DNA from: Vigna angularis
Lineage: Eukaryota > Streptophyta > Magnoliopsida > Fabales > Fabaceae
Assembly (NCBI RefSeq): GCF_016808095.1
Contig: NC_068974.1
Coordinates: 30,364,825 to 30,428,824, forward strand
Length of the DNA: 64,000 bases
Reading direction: 5' to 3'
Below the pieces are notes generated by a model. That model was not told the DNA's origin, made no database searches, and saw only the letters and a program-made list of their open reading frames with translations. How positions within the stretch are numbered: position 1 is the stretch's first letter; each line of letters opens with the position of its first letter. This document shows positions 12,500 to 24,609 of the stretch, piece after piece. Made by a program: the position numbers and the translations under genes.

Positions 12500-12935
12500 G
12501 AGGTTACGTTGGAGCTCTTCCTAACTCAGGAAGATTATACTACTAAGGCAACATGAATGAAGCCTGCAACATTTTTTTTTCTCTCTTATTCTATAGTTCT
12601 GTGCAGTGTAGTGAAATGTTATTTTACACAAGAAAGAAGTTGTGAGAGTGTGTGAGAGAGAATATGATGCTTGCTCCCATGGACCTTCTGCATTTTAAGA
12701 GGAGATTGACCATGGCAGCACAGCTAGTAAGAAGAGGATGCACCAGATGCATAGTCCAACATCATATCCATTCTTTGATGCTTGAAGGGCCACTCAGTTT
12801 GTTCATAGTTGCATGGCTATCAAGCTCCTAATAAATAGAGATATAATATAATTGGTGGCTGTTGCTGCCTTTGTTTCTTCTGCCTCAACTTCATTTTTCT
12901 GTTTTGGTTGAAATGAAATTATTCAATGATATCTA
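12500..12935 (+). other. Galactosyltransferase 3'UTR
   Basis: Non-coding sequence after the TAG at 12497-12499. AATAAA at 12830-12835 is a plausible near-upstream polyadenylation element. The exact cleavage site is unknown. Confidence 0.45.
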
Positions 12936-13268
12936 CTTGTTCTACATCTAAATTTGCCACATCCAACAAGCAAGTTCAGCTCCAACCTTCAAATAAAAAT
13001 GGTGATTGGTAAAATTTTCTTAAAGGTACACCTGCATCTGTCCCTATAATTGTATTTTCTTTTAAATTGTTCTTATTCAGACTTATTCACATGAATATAT
13101 GCTTTAATATGCATATCTTTATCTAATGAAATTCTAATTGCGGTATTCTATTTTACTTAATTTTAACATTGTAAGTAATAAAGTATTTGCTTGACAAAAT
13201 AGTTAAACATAAATTTTATTATGACACTTATTAACTGTGAAAAGTGAACAAAAGTATTTTATAAAAAT

Positions 13269-13304
<36 letters not shown>

Positions 13305-14479
13305 AATTGATTAAAAAATGTTTTAATATATAATTATTTATTTTCTCAAACACGTTTTAAATATTTGCACTGTAATGATAAATATATTATGCAAGTATGA
13401 ATATAGTAAGATATTATACTATTTATATTATGAATAATTTTTTAACAAGGAGGCCTAAGGTTCTATGATTAATCATATTTGAATAAACTTTGACGAAAGA
13501 GAACTTGGATCAGATTTTTGATAAGAGAAAAAAGTAATTTTGTTATTAAAGTATATTAAAATGGTTAAAGTACTTGGTTATGTATTTATTTCCTCAATAC
13601 ATTAACTAATATATATATATATATATATATAAAGAAACATTTAGAACCAGAAAAATACCTTTGAAAAAATTGAATATAAAGTCTATTTTGGAATGATGCT
13701 ACGTTTCACATGTTACTTTCTTAACTATTATGTTATTACTTAATGGATAAATTGTGTATATGTTATTATTTATTTTTATAAAATTTACAAATTTAAAAAA
13801 AAAAAATACTTAGAGGTAGAAATATTGAGGTTCTTTATATCAATTAGGTTCCCTCGGGTAGATAAAACTTATAAAAAGTTCCTCTTATATTTCAGAAGTA
13901 TTTTTCAGTTTTCAAAATAAGAGAAAATTCTGCTTTCTTACTTGTCGATCTTGTTTCTTTCTTCCACCACGTCGCTTGATCTTTTTCTCCCCACGTGGAT
14001 TCTGTCTCACCATGGCATAATCAGGGTACATATGATATTATTAAATTAGTTTAATCAATATATCGTTAATTTATTTAATATTTTTTTAATACTTAATGTA
14101 TTTTTAGATTGATCTAGTTAACTTATGAAATGATTTATTTAATTTTTTTATATTCGTCTAATAGTATGAATATAATTTTTAGTTTTTTGCTAACTTGTAC
14201 AATTAACTCTATTAATGTTTTTTTCTTTCCCATTATATAAAATGACTAGTTTAATATATTTTTTATTATATTTGTTTAATTAATTAATGTATATATATTC
14301 ATTTAATATTTATTGTTAGATTTATTTATTGTATTTTGTTATATTTATTTTATATGGATTGATAGACTTGTTTAATAATTTTTTTATAGCAATTTAGTAT
14401 GTTATTAAACTTGTATAATTAATATACGTATAATATATATTTGTAATCTTATTTAATAACAATATGAATATATTAATAG
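12936..14479. other. AT-rich intergenic DNA
   Basis: No gene was recognised. Contains (AT)n runs at about 13269-13304 and 13609-13631, and long poly-T and poly-A tracts. Confidence 0.6.
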
Positions 14480-14488
14480 TATATTTTA
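14480..14488. repeat. 9-bp target-site duplication, left copy
   Basis: TATATTTTA here is repeated exactly at 15970-15978, on the other side of the Mutator-like element. Confidence 0.85.
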
Positions 14489-14680
14489 GGTTAAACTCCT
14501 TCGGAGGTTTCTATTTATGTGGGGTTTTTTCAGTTTGATTTTCGTCTTTTTAAGTTTTGTCAATTTGGTCCTTTATAATGAAAAATTAACTCAATTTGGT
14601 CTCTATCGTTAAATTGACTTAACGGAGTTCAGTTTTTGATGAGTTATGATGTTGACGTGGATAAATTTTTAAATGTGGCA
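14489..14680 (+). repeat. Left terminal inverted repeat of the Pack-MULE
   Basis: Pairs with 15779-15969 with scattered mismatches and small indels. Confidence 0.9.
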
Positions 14681-14934
14681 TTTTATAAATTAAAAATTAG
14701 ATTTCTGGATGGATTTTAAAACTTGGCATCACTTATTTTTAAATTTTAGGGATTTAGGGTTCGTTGTTTTTGAAGATTTAAAAGTATTTCAAGATTTGAA
14801 AGAGGGAAGTGGGAAAACGCAAGACGATTTGTTCCTTGATCAAAATTCTTTCTTCAACAAAACCGAAGAACATTTCAGTGATCTTCCAAAGGGCGAAAGA
14901 GAGACACATTCGAAGTGTGCGTGAAGATCAAACC

Positions 14935-15111
14935 ATGGACAACGAACTGCTCGAGCTGCAACGACAAATCGAGTTCGTGCAGCAACCCAAGTTGAGCATT
15001 CAATTATTAGAGCGAAAAGTCGTCGAATTGGTCCAAAAATTCCAGCAACTCCAAATCATAGATTTCGAACTTCTCCACACTGTCTCCGACAAAGAGTACA
15101 TCACTCTCGTG
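14935..15111 (+). pseudogene. Captured UFL1-like exon 1 fragment
   Basis: The ATG opens a peptide of about 59 residues, MDNELLELQRQ...ELVQKFQQLQIIDFELLHTV, ending near EYIT. From memory it closely resembles the N-terminus of plant UFL1, the E3 ligase that attaches UFM1 to endoplasmic-reticulum ribosomes. After 15111 the reading looks like intron (a GT donor-like site, T-rich, then TTTTGTAG at about 15130-15137), so the capture included an exon border. The remaining, much larger part of UFL1 is absent, so it cannot supply ligase function. The bases before it (14790-14934) probably include the donor gene's 5'UTR. Confidence 0.7.
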
Positions 15112-15184
15112 TGCTTTCTTTATTTCTTCTTTTGTAGATTCGGTGCGTTCAGGTTCGGTCTGTGGATGATGCGGTTAACACCAG

Positions 15185-15358
15185 AATAATAATCCTGGTC
15201 TGCTGAAGAATGCTTCAATCCACATTAGAGATAGCAATGGTGTAACTATAGCCTTTGCCGGTCACACTGACCCTCTTTTTCCTCCACCATCGTATCCCTT
15301 TCCACTTGCTTCCTTTAGACCCGACGATGGAGGGAAGTCTGAATGCCTTGACCCTTAA
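15185..15358 (+). pseudogene. Second captured gene fragment, unidentified
   Basis: An open frame of 57 codons includes PGLLKNASIHIRDSNGV and AFAGHTDPLFPPPSYPFPL and ends at a TAA. Its proline-rich but well-mixed composition looks genic and unlike the AT-rich flanks. A few in-frame codons (DPFQIPNNATV) continue after the stop. I do not recognise the parent gene. It may come from a different locus than the UFL1-like exon. Confidence 0.45.
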
Positions 15359-15778
15359 CTTCCTCAAGTTCCTCCTTTAGATCCTTTTCAGATCCCAAAC
15401 AATGCCACTGTACGAACCCCACCTAAAAACGCTCCCTTTATTAATTACAGAAGATGAACAATGTGATCAAATGGATAGTGGAAAATGCATATCTTCCAAC
15501 GATCCACTTCTTGATTCTAGCATATATTTTAAGAAATAATCAATTTAAAATAGAGGAAACTGAGGCAGGACATGGGCCATCAGCGTGAATTTGGACGATG
15601 ATGCGTGAGCCGTTTCGGATGAAGCATCCCTTAGATCGTCCAATTTTAATCCCAATTCAATTCAATGAACCCTAATTTTAAAATGTTTTAGAAAAATCCT
15701 AATTTTAAAAATGTTTGTTTAAGAAAATGTCACGTACAAGGGTTTCATTAAAAAAAACCACGTATAAGGGTTTGTGAG

Positions 15779-15969
15779 TGCCACGTCTCAAAAGCTGTCC
15801 ACGTCACCCTCACACCTCATAAAAAACTTAACTCCGTTAAGCTAATTGAACGACAGGGACCGAATTGAGTCAAATTTTTATTATAAAGGACCAAATTGGC
15901 AAAACTTAAAAGACGGGGATCAAACTGGGAAAACTCCACATAAATACGTACCTTCGAAAGGGTTTAACC
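15779..15969 (-). repeat. Right terminal inverted repeat of the Pack-MULE
   Basis: Reverse complement of 14489-14680 with scattered differences. Ends GGGTTTAACC before the TATATTTTA duplication. Confidence 0.9.
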
Positions 15970-15978
15970 TATATTTTA

Positions 15979-17846
15979 AAATTATTAATTTGTTAACTTT
16001 TACTTTCTTTTTGTTGTTTATTAAAATTAAGAGTTCTAAGGTTTTGAACTTAAAAATAGTAAAAAATGAATTCAAAAGAATGTAAAAAAGTATATATTAT
16101 TTTTAAATAATAATATTTTTATCGAGTATTTATTAAATTTTAAAAAATCCTTATTCTATATCTTTTCAACCGAGGACAAAAATAATAGATGGACAAGGAC
16201 ATGTAGCTTTCTCAAAAATAAACTAAAAATAAAATAAATAAGAAAATATTTTTTACAATTTTCTTAAGTAACATAAGCATAACTAGGTTCACTTTCATTT
16301 TCTTGAAAATCAGTAAAACACAGGCCTCTTAGTATCTATTAATAGACAAAATGCCACGTTTCGGTCATACATAATTTTTTATTGAAAAAGGTTGAAGACG
16401 ATAACGTATTTAGTTTTTTTTTTCATTGATTGATTTGATTTTACGTCATTGTTCATTGAGCTACATTACTGTGTTTTGTTTTTAATGTGTTCAATTAGTT
16501 TAATGACAAAACTGAATTAATTTAATTTTTCAAAATTAAAAATTCTTAAGATAAAAAAATTCAAGAAAGACCCTTCCAATACGAAATCTTTGAAATATTA
16601 AACCTTTTAAAATAATAGTACTATCTCTTATTGAAGGTCTTTGTGATTGAATGAGTTTGAGAAAATTTGAAAGTAAATTTTTTGTTGTTTATTTAAGTAA
16701 ATTTTAAAGGTAAATGAGAGTAGATTTGAAAGTAAAATTTGTAACAATTAGTGTGAAATTTGATTTATGTAACACATTAAAAATATTTACTTCCAAATTT
16801 ACTCTTATTTACTTTCAAAATCGACAAAAAATTTATCCTCAAATTTTTTCAATTTCATTCCATCACTCTTCCCAGATATATAACTACCAATTATCGTTAT
16901 TAAAAGTAATAAATTAATATAAAATTATCCTGCATCAGAATATCTGAAACCATTTTGGAGATGAAGTAAGAGACTGACAACGATATTGTTTTAGAAAGCT
17001 GAAAAATGAGAGAGAAATGGAGAGCGAGAATTTTTTCTCTTTTTTTTATTTTTTTATAAATAGATTACAGAAAACACGTGCAATGACAAATATTAAATAA
17101 GATAAAATTTCATAGCTGTAATATTCTTTCTTACTTGTTGCCAATGCCAAATTTCAACTTGACGAACTCCATTTTGGTAATTTAGTTAATAAGCTGCACC
17201 TAGATTATTATTTTTTGTATAAGTCTATGTCATTTATTTTAACTTATCTTGTCTTTTAAATGCCGAATATTAACATTAGTAATATGATATGAACTTTCAC
17301 AAGATTAATTAATGTGACCTACATGACAATTTTTCTTCAAAATAATCTAAAATTTATATAAATAAAATACTGTCTCAAATAATATTTATATAGAAAACAC
17401 ATTTTTTTTCAAGTTAGAATTCAGTTCTCGAATCTTGAATTATGTTACTTTATGTAATTTTTTTTCTTCAAAAATATAATTTTCTTTCTTTAATTGAAAA
17501 AGAAAATAAAAAATACAGTTCAATTGTTTTCCAACTAAATTTTGATCTGAAAAAAATGTACCATCTATATGTACAGTACATTGTATTTATTATCTAGATT
17601 TTTCTTTTCAATTCTAATATGCTATTTAGATATAAAAAAATTCTCAATACATTCCCATAAAAAAAATACTTTTGTAATTTTACAGTAAAATCATGATTTT
17701 GAACTAAATCAAAATTATTTCAATCACTCTAGCTTTTTCTTAAACTTTTGTTCCATGTTAATCAATACTAAAATAATAACATCACACATCATATTCAACT
17801 TTTTAGTATATGTGAAACACTAAACATTTTTTTTATTATATACAGG
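15979..17846. other. AT-rich intergenic DNA with one palindromic MITE-like repeat
   Basis: No gene was seen. The only structured part is the palindromic repeat at about 16640-16870, annotated separately. Confidence 0.6.
16640..16870. repeat. Palindromic MITE-like element
   Basis: The left half (GAGTTTGAGAAAATTTGAAAG, then GGTAAATGAGAGTAGATTTG) is mirrored by the right half (ATTTACTCTTATTTACTTTC, then CCTCAAATTTTTTCAATTTC). It forms a roughly 100-bp-arm imperfect hairpin. The left half is also similar to 44950-45110, including AATTAGTGT(G/A)AAATTTGATT, so both belong to one family. No target duplication was established. Confidence 0.6.
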
Positions 17847-20035
17847 TGTTATCATTTAATAATATGATAGAATAGTTACTGTATTAATAAAATTAAGCTT
17901 TCAGTTATTACAAAATAACCATAAAATTCAAACTTTACAAACATTTCCTATATTACTGCAAAACTATATACATAACCGAACAGTTATATACAAAATTAAA
18001 GTGGTGACCGAACGGTTCACCCAAAACTAAGACTATACACATGACCGATCGGTCATAAATCTACTATGCAGGATTTTCAACTTCCAGCTCCTGCTCCAAC
18101 GTACACCCCTCTCCCTCTGCTCACATTCAAGAAGGATGATCATCGCAAGAAAAAAACCAAACAAAAACATGGACAAAACAGGAAATAAGGGTAAGCTACT
18201 ACAATTTAATTGGGCATTGATACATACAATTCATACAAATACAAACAATATAGTACCGAGCACTACAACAGTTAAAACCAACACCTGACTTGACCATCCG
18301 GATTGTATGAATATGTAGCTTGAGGTCGTTCATGCACTCGGGTGGTGTAGTAATTAGAAAACCATCAGCTGCCACCCGAGGTTAGTCCGTTATAACTCAC
18401 CCAAGAACCTATGAGCTAGGACCTCCTACCATTCTCACACAATGCATTACCCATCTCTACTTGAGAATTGGTAATCGTAAGAATATCAGGATGAATTCCG
18501 TGGATTTCACCATCCATATTCATACTTTACCACTTCAATACACCTTTTACTGAGACATTCCTCATTGGAATTCTCTTCCACATTACTTGAAACACATACC
18601 TTATTTGAATATCAACATAATTTTCATACTCAATTGATCAATACAACCATTTAAATAAATCAAAATCAATTAGTGAACCTAACATTTAAAGACCAAAAAT
18701 AATCATAGACCGAACAATAACAACCAACCCTGAATACGACCGAACGAAAACTCACTAATTATGACAAAATCGAACACGTAAAGCTTATACCGAACACTTA
18801 AAATTATTGGACCCTTGGTGTAAGACCGAACGATATTTATCTATTCTCAACACGAGACCGAACGGTTAACATACTAAGCGAGGATGAGAATTAGCTGATT
18901 ACTAGGACTAACTAAAATACTACTACGAAACTGAATGGTATAACCTAAGATGAACAATTATAATTCAATCCGAACACTTAGGATTAATCTTACAAACTAT
19001 TCATCAAACCTAACACTTTTTAATGAAACTGAACGTTATGACAATATGATCAGACTATGCACAGGAACAACTATCTCAGTAAAATCAATGTATTTAAGCC
19101 TAGTATAAGGAGGAGATTTAATACTAATATAAGAACTATTGCTAACCAGAATACCCAATCCGATACAACTGATCATTAATACTTAATCATAAATACTTAG
19201 AATACCAATCACTCACCTAAAAATCGAGCGGTCATGTGCTGGTAAGACTAAAATGCTAACTCTATATTGATAAATTATTAACTGACCATGACCGAACGGT
19301 CGAGACCGAACACAGCTTTTCTGCATAATTCTGCATAACTCTTATAAACTCATACATAACCACAAAAACCCAGAAACATACATTTCATACCATCATAAAT
19401 CATCAAATCAATTCATTCCATACATACACAGAATCATCCCACACACAATTAAATTAAATAGCTTCCCTTACCTCGTAATAGAAAGAAACGCTCTCAAAGA
19501 ATATCTTGCTCACCACCAAAAATCTCAGAACCTAAGATTCACTGATTTGGGAAAAATAGACCAACCACCAACCAAAAATGTGATTAGAACCTTAGAAGAA
19601 GAAGAAGAAGAAGATAAACACATGCAAACAGAACTTGGTTTGCATGTGCCTGAAACTTAGATTTTCTTAAAAGTAGAAAGACCTACCAGCTCAAAGCACC
19701 ACTTGATCGTTTGAAAAGAGAACCCTTGCCACCAACAAACCTAAACACCCTCTGATGAATGATCAGATGAAGAAAAACGTGAAATCAGTGGAGGAAAGTA
19801 TGATATTTTAGAGAGAAGGAGGAAAAAATGAGTTTTCAGAAAGTTAGGGAAGAGATTGCATGCAGAAAGTGACACTTGATTTGAAATTTTCCCTTAAATA
19901 CTACCGTAAAAAATCGATCGGTCCACTCCGCTGCTCACACCTGTCTTCCACTTTCTAAATTTCTAAATTCTCACCCCTCCACCTGGCTTCCACTACTCTA
20001 CATAATTTAAGGGTTATTTTGATTATTATAAAATT
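17847..20035 (-). mobile_element. Long solo LTR, copy A (minus orientation)
   Basis: On the minus strand it parallels the element at 59331-61575: GTAGAGTAGTGGAAGCCAGG, CGATCGATTTTTTACGGTAGTATTTAAGG (TATA region), a CT-rich leader, CGAGGTAAGGGAAGCTA (about 19461-19475), then a stretch rich in CCGAACG words, a stem-loop (18430-18470), a GGTCCTAG block, and GATCATCC (about 18130). The low end is TGTTAT at 17847. The high end is not clean; the 5' TG is degraded and 20035 is approximate. No internal element region or reading frame is present, so it is read as a solo LTR. Confidence 0.65.
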
Positions 20036-21472
20036 ATCTATATTTTATTTACATAATTTCATCACTTTTCACTTAGAATTAACTTGGATTAATTTGTGAT
20101 AAAGGTAAAATTAATTTTGATCACATAATCAGTACAACTATTTACAACGAATAAAGTATTTGAGTTTTTGAGATGATTTCTTTTTATGTAAGATTGGTAC
20201 CTATATGAAAAACGACTTTTCAATTAACATTAAAATACAGTAAAGTTAAAACAAATCTATGCTCTTCTGCAGAATTATTAGCCATTAACAATTTATTAAG
20301 CATATGCCATAAGAAAATAAGAACAGTAAAACGGGAAAGAATTTTTTATTCAAGATAGAAATTGAAATAAAAATAGAAATTAATCAGAAATAGAAGAAAC
20401 ATTAAATCATAATTAAATATAGACTTAATTATTTGTGATTAAATTAAATTGCACTCTCTTTTAAGAGGAAGAACTTAAAGATGAGAGTAAAAGATTGAGT
20501 TTGATGAAAAAATGTTCTAAAAGTTTAATTTTTGAAAACATTTCATATGTTCTGGAAAAATAGTGAGAGAAATATTCTTTTGAAAATCATATTCTTATAA
20601 ACATCTTATATGTTCAGGAAAGATTGTACTGGAAGTTCATTTTGGAAAATGAATTTTATAAAGTATTTCATTTATTTTGGAAAATTTATTTCAAAAAGTT
20701 TGCCTTCAAAAGCTTATTTAAAAATGAATATGGAAAGTTTGTTCAGTAAGATTTCCAGAATAGTGAAACGGATAATTTAAAAGTTACACTGAAATTTACG
20801 TGAAATATAGAATGGTTATGCTAAAAATTATGGGAGTGCAAGTAGTAACAATGGGATGTAAAAAACAAAAGCCTTCATTCAGTGGCTTGAACTCAATCCA
20901 ACAAACTTTTCACCTCGGCCCAATAGTATATTGGCTAGCCCAAACTTCTTTGTATAAGACAATCGGCCTTATGGTTTCTTTCTACACCTCTATAGAATTG
21001 TGTACAGATTTCAAATTACGTTACTCATTAACCTATTTTTCTTCCTTTTACTTACAGCTTTATTTTGAAGCAAGCCGGTCTGATATTAGTATTTTGCATT
21101 GTTTGTTTGTGCAACATATTATCTTCCTTATCTTGTGTTGTCACAGTTGCGTGTCCTATGAACTTCTTAAGGTAAGTTGTTTTTCCTCTCTTATGTTATT
21201 TTGGTTTTGTTGGAGAGATTTTGGATTGGTTGACATGTAAAGATTTCAAATTATTCCATTTAAAACAATATAATGGACCAACCAAATCTACAAGTTAAAA
21301 AATAAAATGTTATATTTTAGCTTGTATAATTTATATATATCTTTTTGCAATATTTGTCAACAATTCAAATTATGAAATTTGTAATGTGTTTCTATAGTGG
21401 GATATTTCGAGACTGCATAGATTATAAAAATGCATTTTTTTATTAAGTAATTTTACTTTTTGACATGACTTT
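20036..21472. other. Intergenic DNA between solo LTR A and the Copia element
   Basis: No supported gene. A 146-codon open frame at 20800-21240 has no recognisable domain and weak codon signal. 20500-20800 has loosely repeated GGAAA...TTCAT words. Confidence 0.55.
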
Positions 21473-21656
21473 TGTTGATATTAATCTGAATTACACAACT
21501 ATAATAATTGTCTCTGAGAGTTAGTTTTATATACGTTTTCAGATTATATACACTGATTGTATTCATTCTTCAATTAATGAGAAAATTGTCTCACTTTCTC
21601 AAGCTCTCTCCCTCTTTGCATATTCCCTATCTCTGCATAATTGTATAATAGAAGCA
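21473..21656 (+). repeat. Copia 5' LTR
   Basis: 184 bp, about 90% similar by eye to the 3' LTR at 24610-24786. The 3' copy lacks a few bases in the middle. Confidence 0.9.
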
Positions 21657-21662
21657 TAACAG

Positions 21663-21674
21663 TGGTATCAAAGC
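21663..21674 (+). other. Copia primer-binding site
   Basis: TGGTATCAAAGC, complementary to the 3' end of initiator tRNA-Met except for one base. It lies 6 nt after the LTR end. Confidence 0.85.
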
Positions 21675-21743
21675 TAGGTTGTGTGGCCTTGGAGCAACGG
21701 TGAAGTTCAAGAAACCCATCAAGAAAGAAGTCTCGTAGAAGCG

Positions 21744-22498
21744 ATGGCTGGAGTAATTCATAGCAACCTGCCGGTGTTTGATGGCAAAGGCTATGACGAC
21801 TAATGTGTCAAGATGGAAGCAATTCTTGGCTTCCAAGAAGTGGATGACATTGTGAAAAAAGGTTTCAGAGAACCTTTGAAGAATGATACAGAAGAGATGA
21901 AGAAAGAATACAAGGAGAACAAGCGGTTGGATTGCAAAGCCAGGATGTTGTTGTATTAGTGCATATCTGCGGCAATTTTCCAGAAGGTGTTGAAGGTTGC
22001 CACGACAAAGGAGGTATGAGATATTTTTCAAGAAGGGTATGGTAATTCTAGGAAAGTAAAGAAGATTAGGTTGCAGTCTTTACAAAGACAGTATGAGCTT
22101 CTATGCATGGGAGAAAGTGAGACCATTGTAGAATACATTGGAAAAATCCAAGTTGTTGTGAATGCAATGAGGTCGTGCGACAAGATTGTGAAAGATAGGA
22201 AGATAATTGAAAATTTTCTCAAGACTGTAACTCCTCAGTATGATCATATCGTCATTGTGATAGAAGAATGTAAGGATCTTGAAGTTATGAGGGTGGAAGA
22301 ACTGCAAAACTCGTTAGAAGCACATGAGTAGAGGTTGATTGAGAGAAGGAATGCGGACAAAAGCACAAACCAAGGCATAAATCAAGCCTTGCAAGCTAGG
22401 TCTGATCAAAAGATGAGAGGTCGTGGAACTGGAAGAGGTAGAGGACGTTCAAGAAGTGGACGTGGTAGAGGCAAAAATTCAAATGCTTCTGAAAAATA
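21744..22498 (+). pseudogene. Copia gag, broken
   Basis: Starts MAGVIHSNLPVFDGKGYDD and continues through KEYKENKRLDCKARMLLY, LQSLQRQYELLCMGE, ENFLKTVTPQYDHI and an RGRGTGRGRGRSRSGRGRG tail. This is the usual order for Copia gag (UBN2-type capsid). In-frame stops fall after YDD, MLLY, KEV and LEAHE and at the end of the RG-rich tail. The CX2CX4HX4C zinc knuckle expected after the RG-rich part is absent because the deletion junction follows at about 22500. Confidence 0.85.
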
Positions 22499-22514
22499 GA
22501 AGAAGAGAACGATA

Positions 22515-23092
22515 ATGTCCAGAAAGATGCAAACAGGAGAGGCTGTTTCTATTGCAGAATATTTGTTGAACAGAAGCCCAACAAAGGCTTTGTCAAATTG
22601 TACCCCTGGAGAAGCATGGTCTGGAGTTAAGCCAACTGCACATCATTTGAGGATTTTTGGATCAGTTTGCTACAAACATGTGCTGGATGAAAGAAGAAGG
22701 AAGCTGGATGATAAGAGTGAGACTCTTATTCTAGTTGGCTATCATCCAACAGGTGCCTACAGGTTATACAATGTAGAAAAGAAGCAGATTGTCATTAGCC
22801 GAGATGTGATGGTAGATGAAGCTGCAACGTTCGACTGGAAGGAGGTTGAGGCAAAGTCAGATTGTGTGCCAAGTTGGTTAGAAGATAAGAGTTCTGTTGC
22901 AAAATATGCCACTGCAGATAATGGAGTCAATAATAGGAGATCCCAAAGAACAAGATTTCCATCTACCAGACTTGTATACCATGAAGTATTCACTGATAGT
23001 GATATAACAGATTCTGGTGATCTGGTTCATTATGCGTTTTTAGCTGATGCAAAAGCCTTGACTTGGAAGCAAACAATTGATGTAAAGGAATA
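22515..23092 (+). pseudogene. Copia integrase C-terminal part
   Basis: An open frame of 192 codons joined to gag by a deletion. EAVSIAEYLLNRSPTKAL, EAWSGVKPTAHHLRIFGSVC, ETLILVGYHPTGAYRLY and QIVISRDVMVDE are the usual end of the Copia integrase core and its C-terminal domain. The catalytic D,D,E core is missing. A TAG ends it where Copia polyproteins read on into reverse transcriptase. Confidence 0.88.
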
Positions 23093-23102
23093 GAAAGAAG
23101 CC

Positions 23103-23936
23103 ATGATTGAAGAGCTGAAGGCAATTGAAAAGAACAAAACCTGGGAGATGGTAGATTTGCCTCAACACAAACAACCTATTAAAGTCAAATGGGTGTTTAA
23201 GACAAAGTACAAACCGAATAGAGAAGTGGCAAAGCTTAAAGCCAGATTGGTTGCAAAGGGTTTTTTGCAAAAACCTGGAATTGATTTCACCGAAGTCTTT
23301 GCACCAGTAGCAAGGCTTGAAACTGTGAGGTTGGTGATTGTTGTGGACAACTTCAAAGAGTGGAAAATCTACCAAATGGATGTTAAATCTGCGTTCTTGA
23401 ATGGACGATTGGAGGAAGAAGTTTATGTGAAACAACCTCCAAGATTTGAGAAAAAAGGAGAAGAACAGAAAATATATAGATTAAACAAGGCTTTATACGG
23501 TCTCAGATAGGCACCTCGGGCCTGGAACAAACATATCAATGCTTTGCTCATCAAACTTGGATTTCAGAAATGCACTATGGAATTTGGAATCTATGTGAAA
23601 GTTATTGGATAGCAAGGTATTCTATTGGTTCGCCTGTATGTAGATGACCTACTTGTAACAGGAGATTTAGTGGAGGAAATTGAAGCTTTTAAAAGAAGAA
23701 TGAAAGAAGAGTATGAGATGATAGATCTTGGAAATCTAAGTTATTTTATGGGGCTGGAGTTCTTGTTGACAGAAGATGGAATGTTTCTTCACCAAAGAAG
23801 ATATATATCTGAAGTCTTAAAAAGGTTCAACATGGAAAAATGCAACAGTGCTGCAATACCTATTATGGAAAATTTGAAGTTGACTAACCAAACTGATGAA
23901 AGAAAGGTAGATGAACCCTGTATAAGCAAATTGTAG
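23103..23936 (+). pseudogene. Copia reverse transcriptase, broken
   Basis: Same frame as the integrase part. [60 protein letters not shown] and KALYGLR are conserved RVT_2 blocks, followed after two stops (about 23508 and 23610) by the catalytic LYVDDLLVTG at about 23636 and GNLSYFMGLEF. A single-base frameshift near 23905-23920 ends the frame at 23936. Confidence 0.9.
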
Positions 23937-24601
23937 GATCTCTCAGGTACATCTGCAATAGCAGACCTGACATAAGCTATGGAGTTGGGCTAGTTAGTAG
24001 GTTTATGAATGATTCAAGGCAGTCCCACTTTGCAGCTGCTAAGGACATCTTGCGCTACCTAAAAGGAACAACAAACTACGATATTTTCTTCCCTAAGAAG
24101 TCTAGGAGAGTAGATGGAATACTGGAGGCATGGTGTGATTCGGACTGGTGTGGTGACAAGGTAGACAGGAAGAGCACATATGGTTATTTGTTCAAACATA
24201 TGGGAACACCAATTTCCTGGTGTTCGAAGAAACAAAAGGTAGTTGCTCTCTCCTCATGTGAAGCTGAGTATATTGTCTCTGCAGAAACAACATGCCAATG
24301 TGTGTGGTTGGAAACCATTTTTGATGAATTAAAGCTTGAGTATAAACGGCATGTACAACTTTTAGTAGACAATAAATTTGCTATTAGCTTGTCAAAAAAT
24401 CCAGTGTTTCATGGAAGAAGTAAGCACATTGAAACGAAGTTTCATTTCTTAAGATATCAAGTTGACAAAGGGAGGCTGAAATTGAATCGCTGCTACACAG
24501 AAGATCAAGCTGTTGATGTTTTCACTAAAGCCTTGAAGCAGAACAAATTTGAGAAACGAAGGGATTTTCTTAGTGTCAAATTGATAGAGAATTCATATTA
24601 A
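23937..24601 (+). pseudogene. Copia RNase H domain, broken
   Basis: Continues in a new frame after the frameshift: SLRYICNSRPDISYGVGL, SHFAAAKDILRYLKGTTNY, AWCDSDWCGDKVDRKSTYGY, ISWCSKKQKVVALSSCEAEY, LSKNPVFHGRSKHIETKFH and AVDVFTKALK. These are the full set of Copia RNase H landmarks. It runs to a TAA just before the purine tract and 3' LTR. Confidence 0.9.
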
Positions 24602-24609
24602 GGAAGGTG

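Larger units (their letters stand above)
14489..15969. mobile_element. Pack-MULE: non-autonomous Mutator-like element with captured gene fragments
   Basis: The terminal inverted repeats are about 190 bp: 14489-14680 against 15779-15969, both starting GGTTAAAC on their own strand and sharing TATTTATGTGG, AATTTGGTCCTTTATAAT and CTTAACGGAGTT. A perfect 9-bp duplication (TATATTTTA, 14480-14488 and 15970-15978) flanks it, the hallmark of Mutator superfamily insertion. The 1481-bp element has no transposase. Its interior holds a UFL1-like first exon (14935-15111) and a second open fragment (15185-15358). The interior is visibly richer in GC than the flanks, which fits capture of genic DNA. Perfect duplication suggests a fairly recent insertion. 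Confidence 0.9.

Noticed and set aside
20800..21240. 146-codon plus-strand frame
   Set aside because: No recognisable domain, no homology I recall, AT-rich codons, and it lies between repeats; likely chance.
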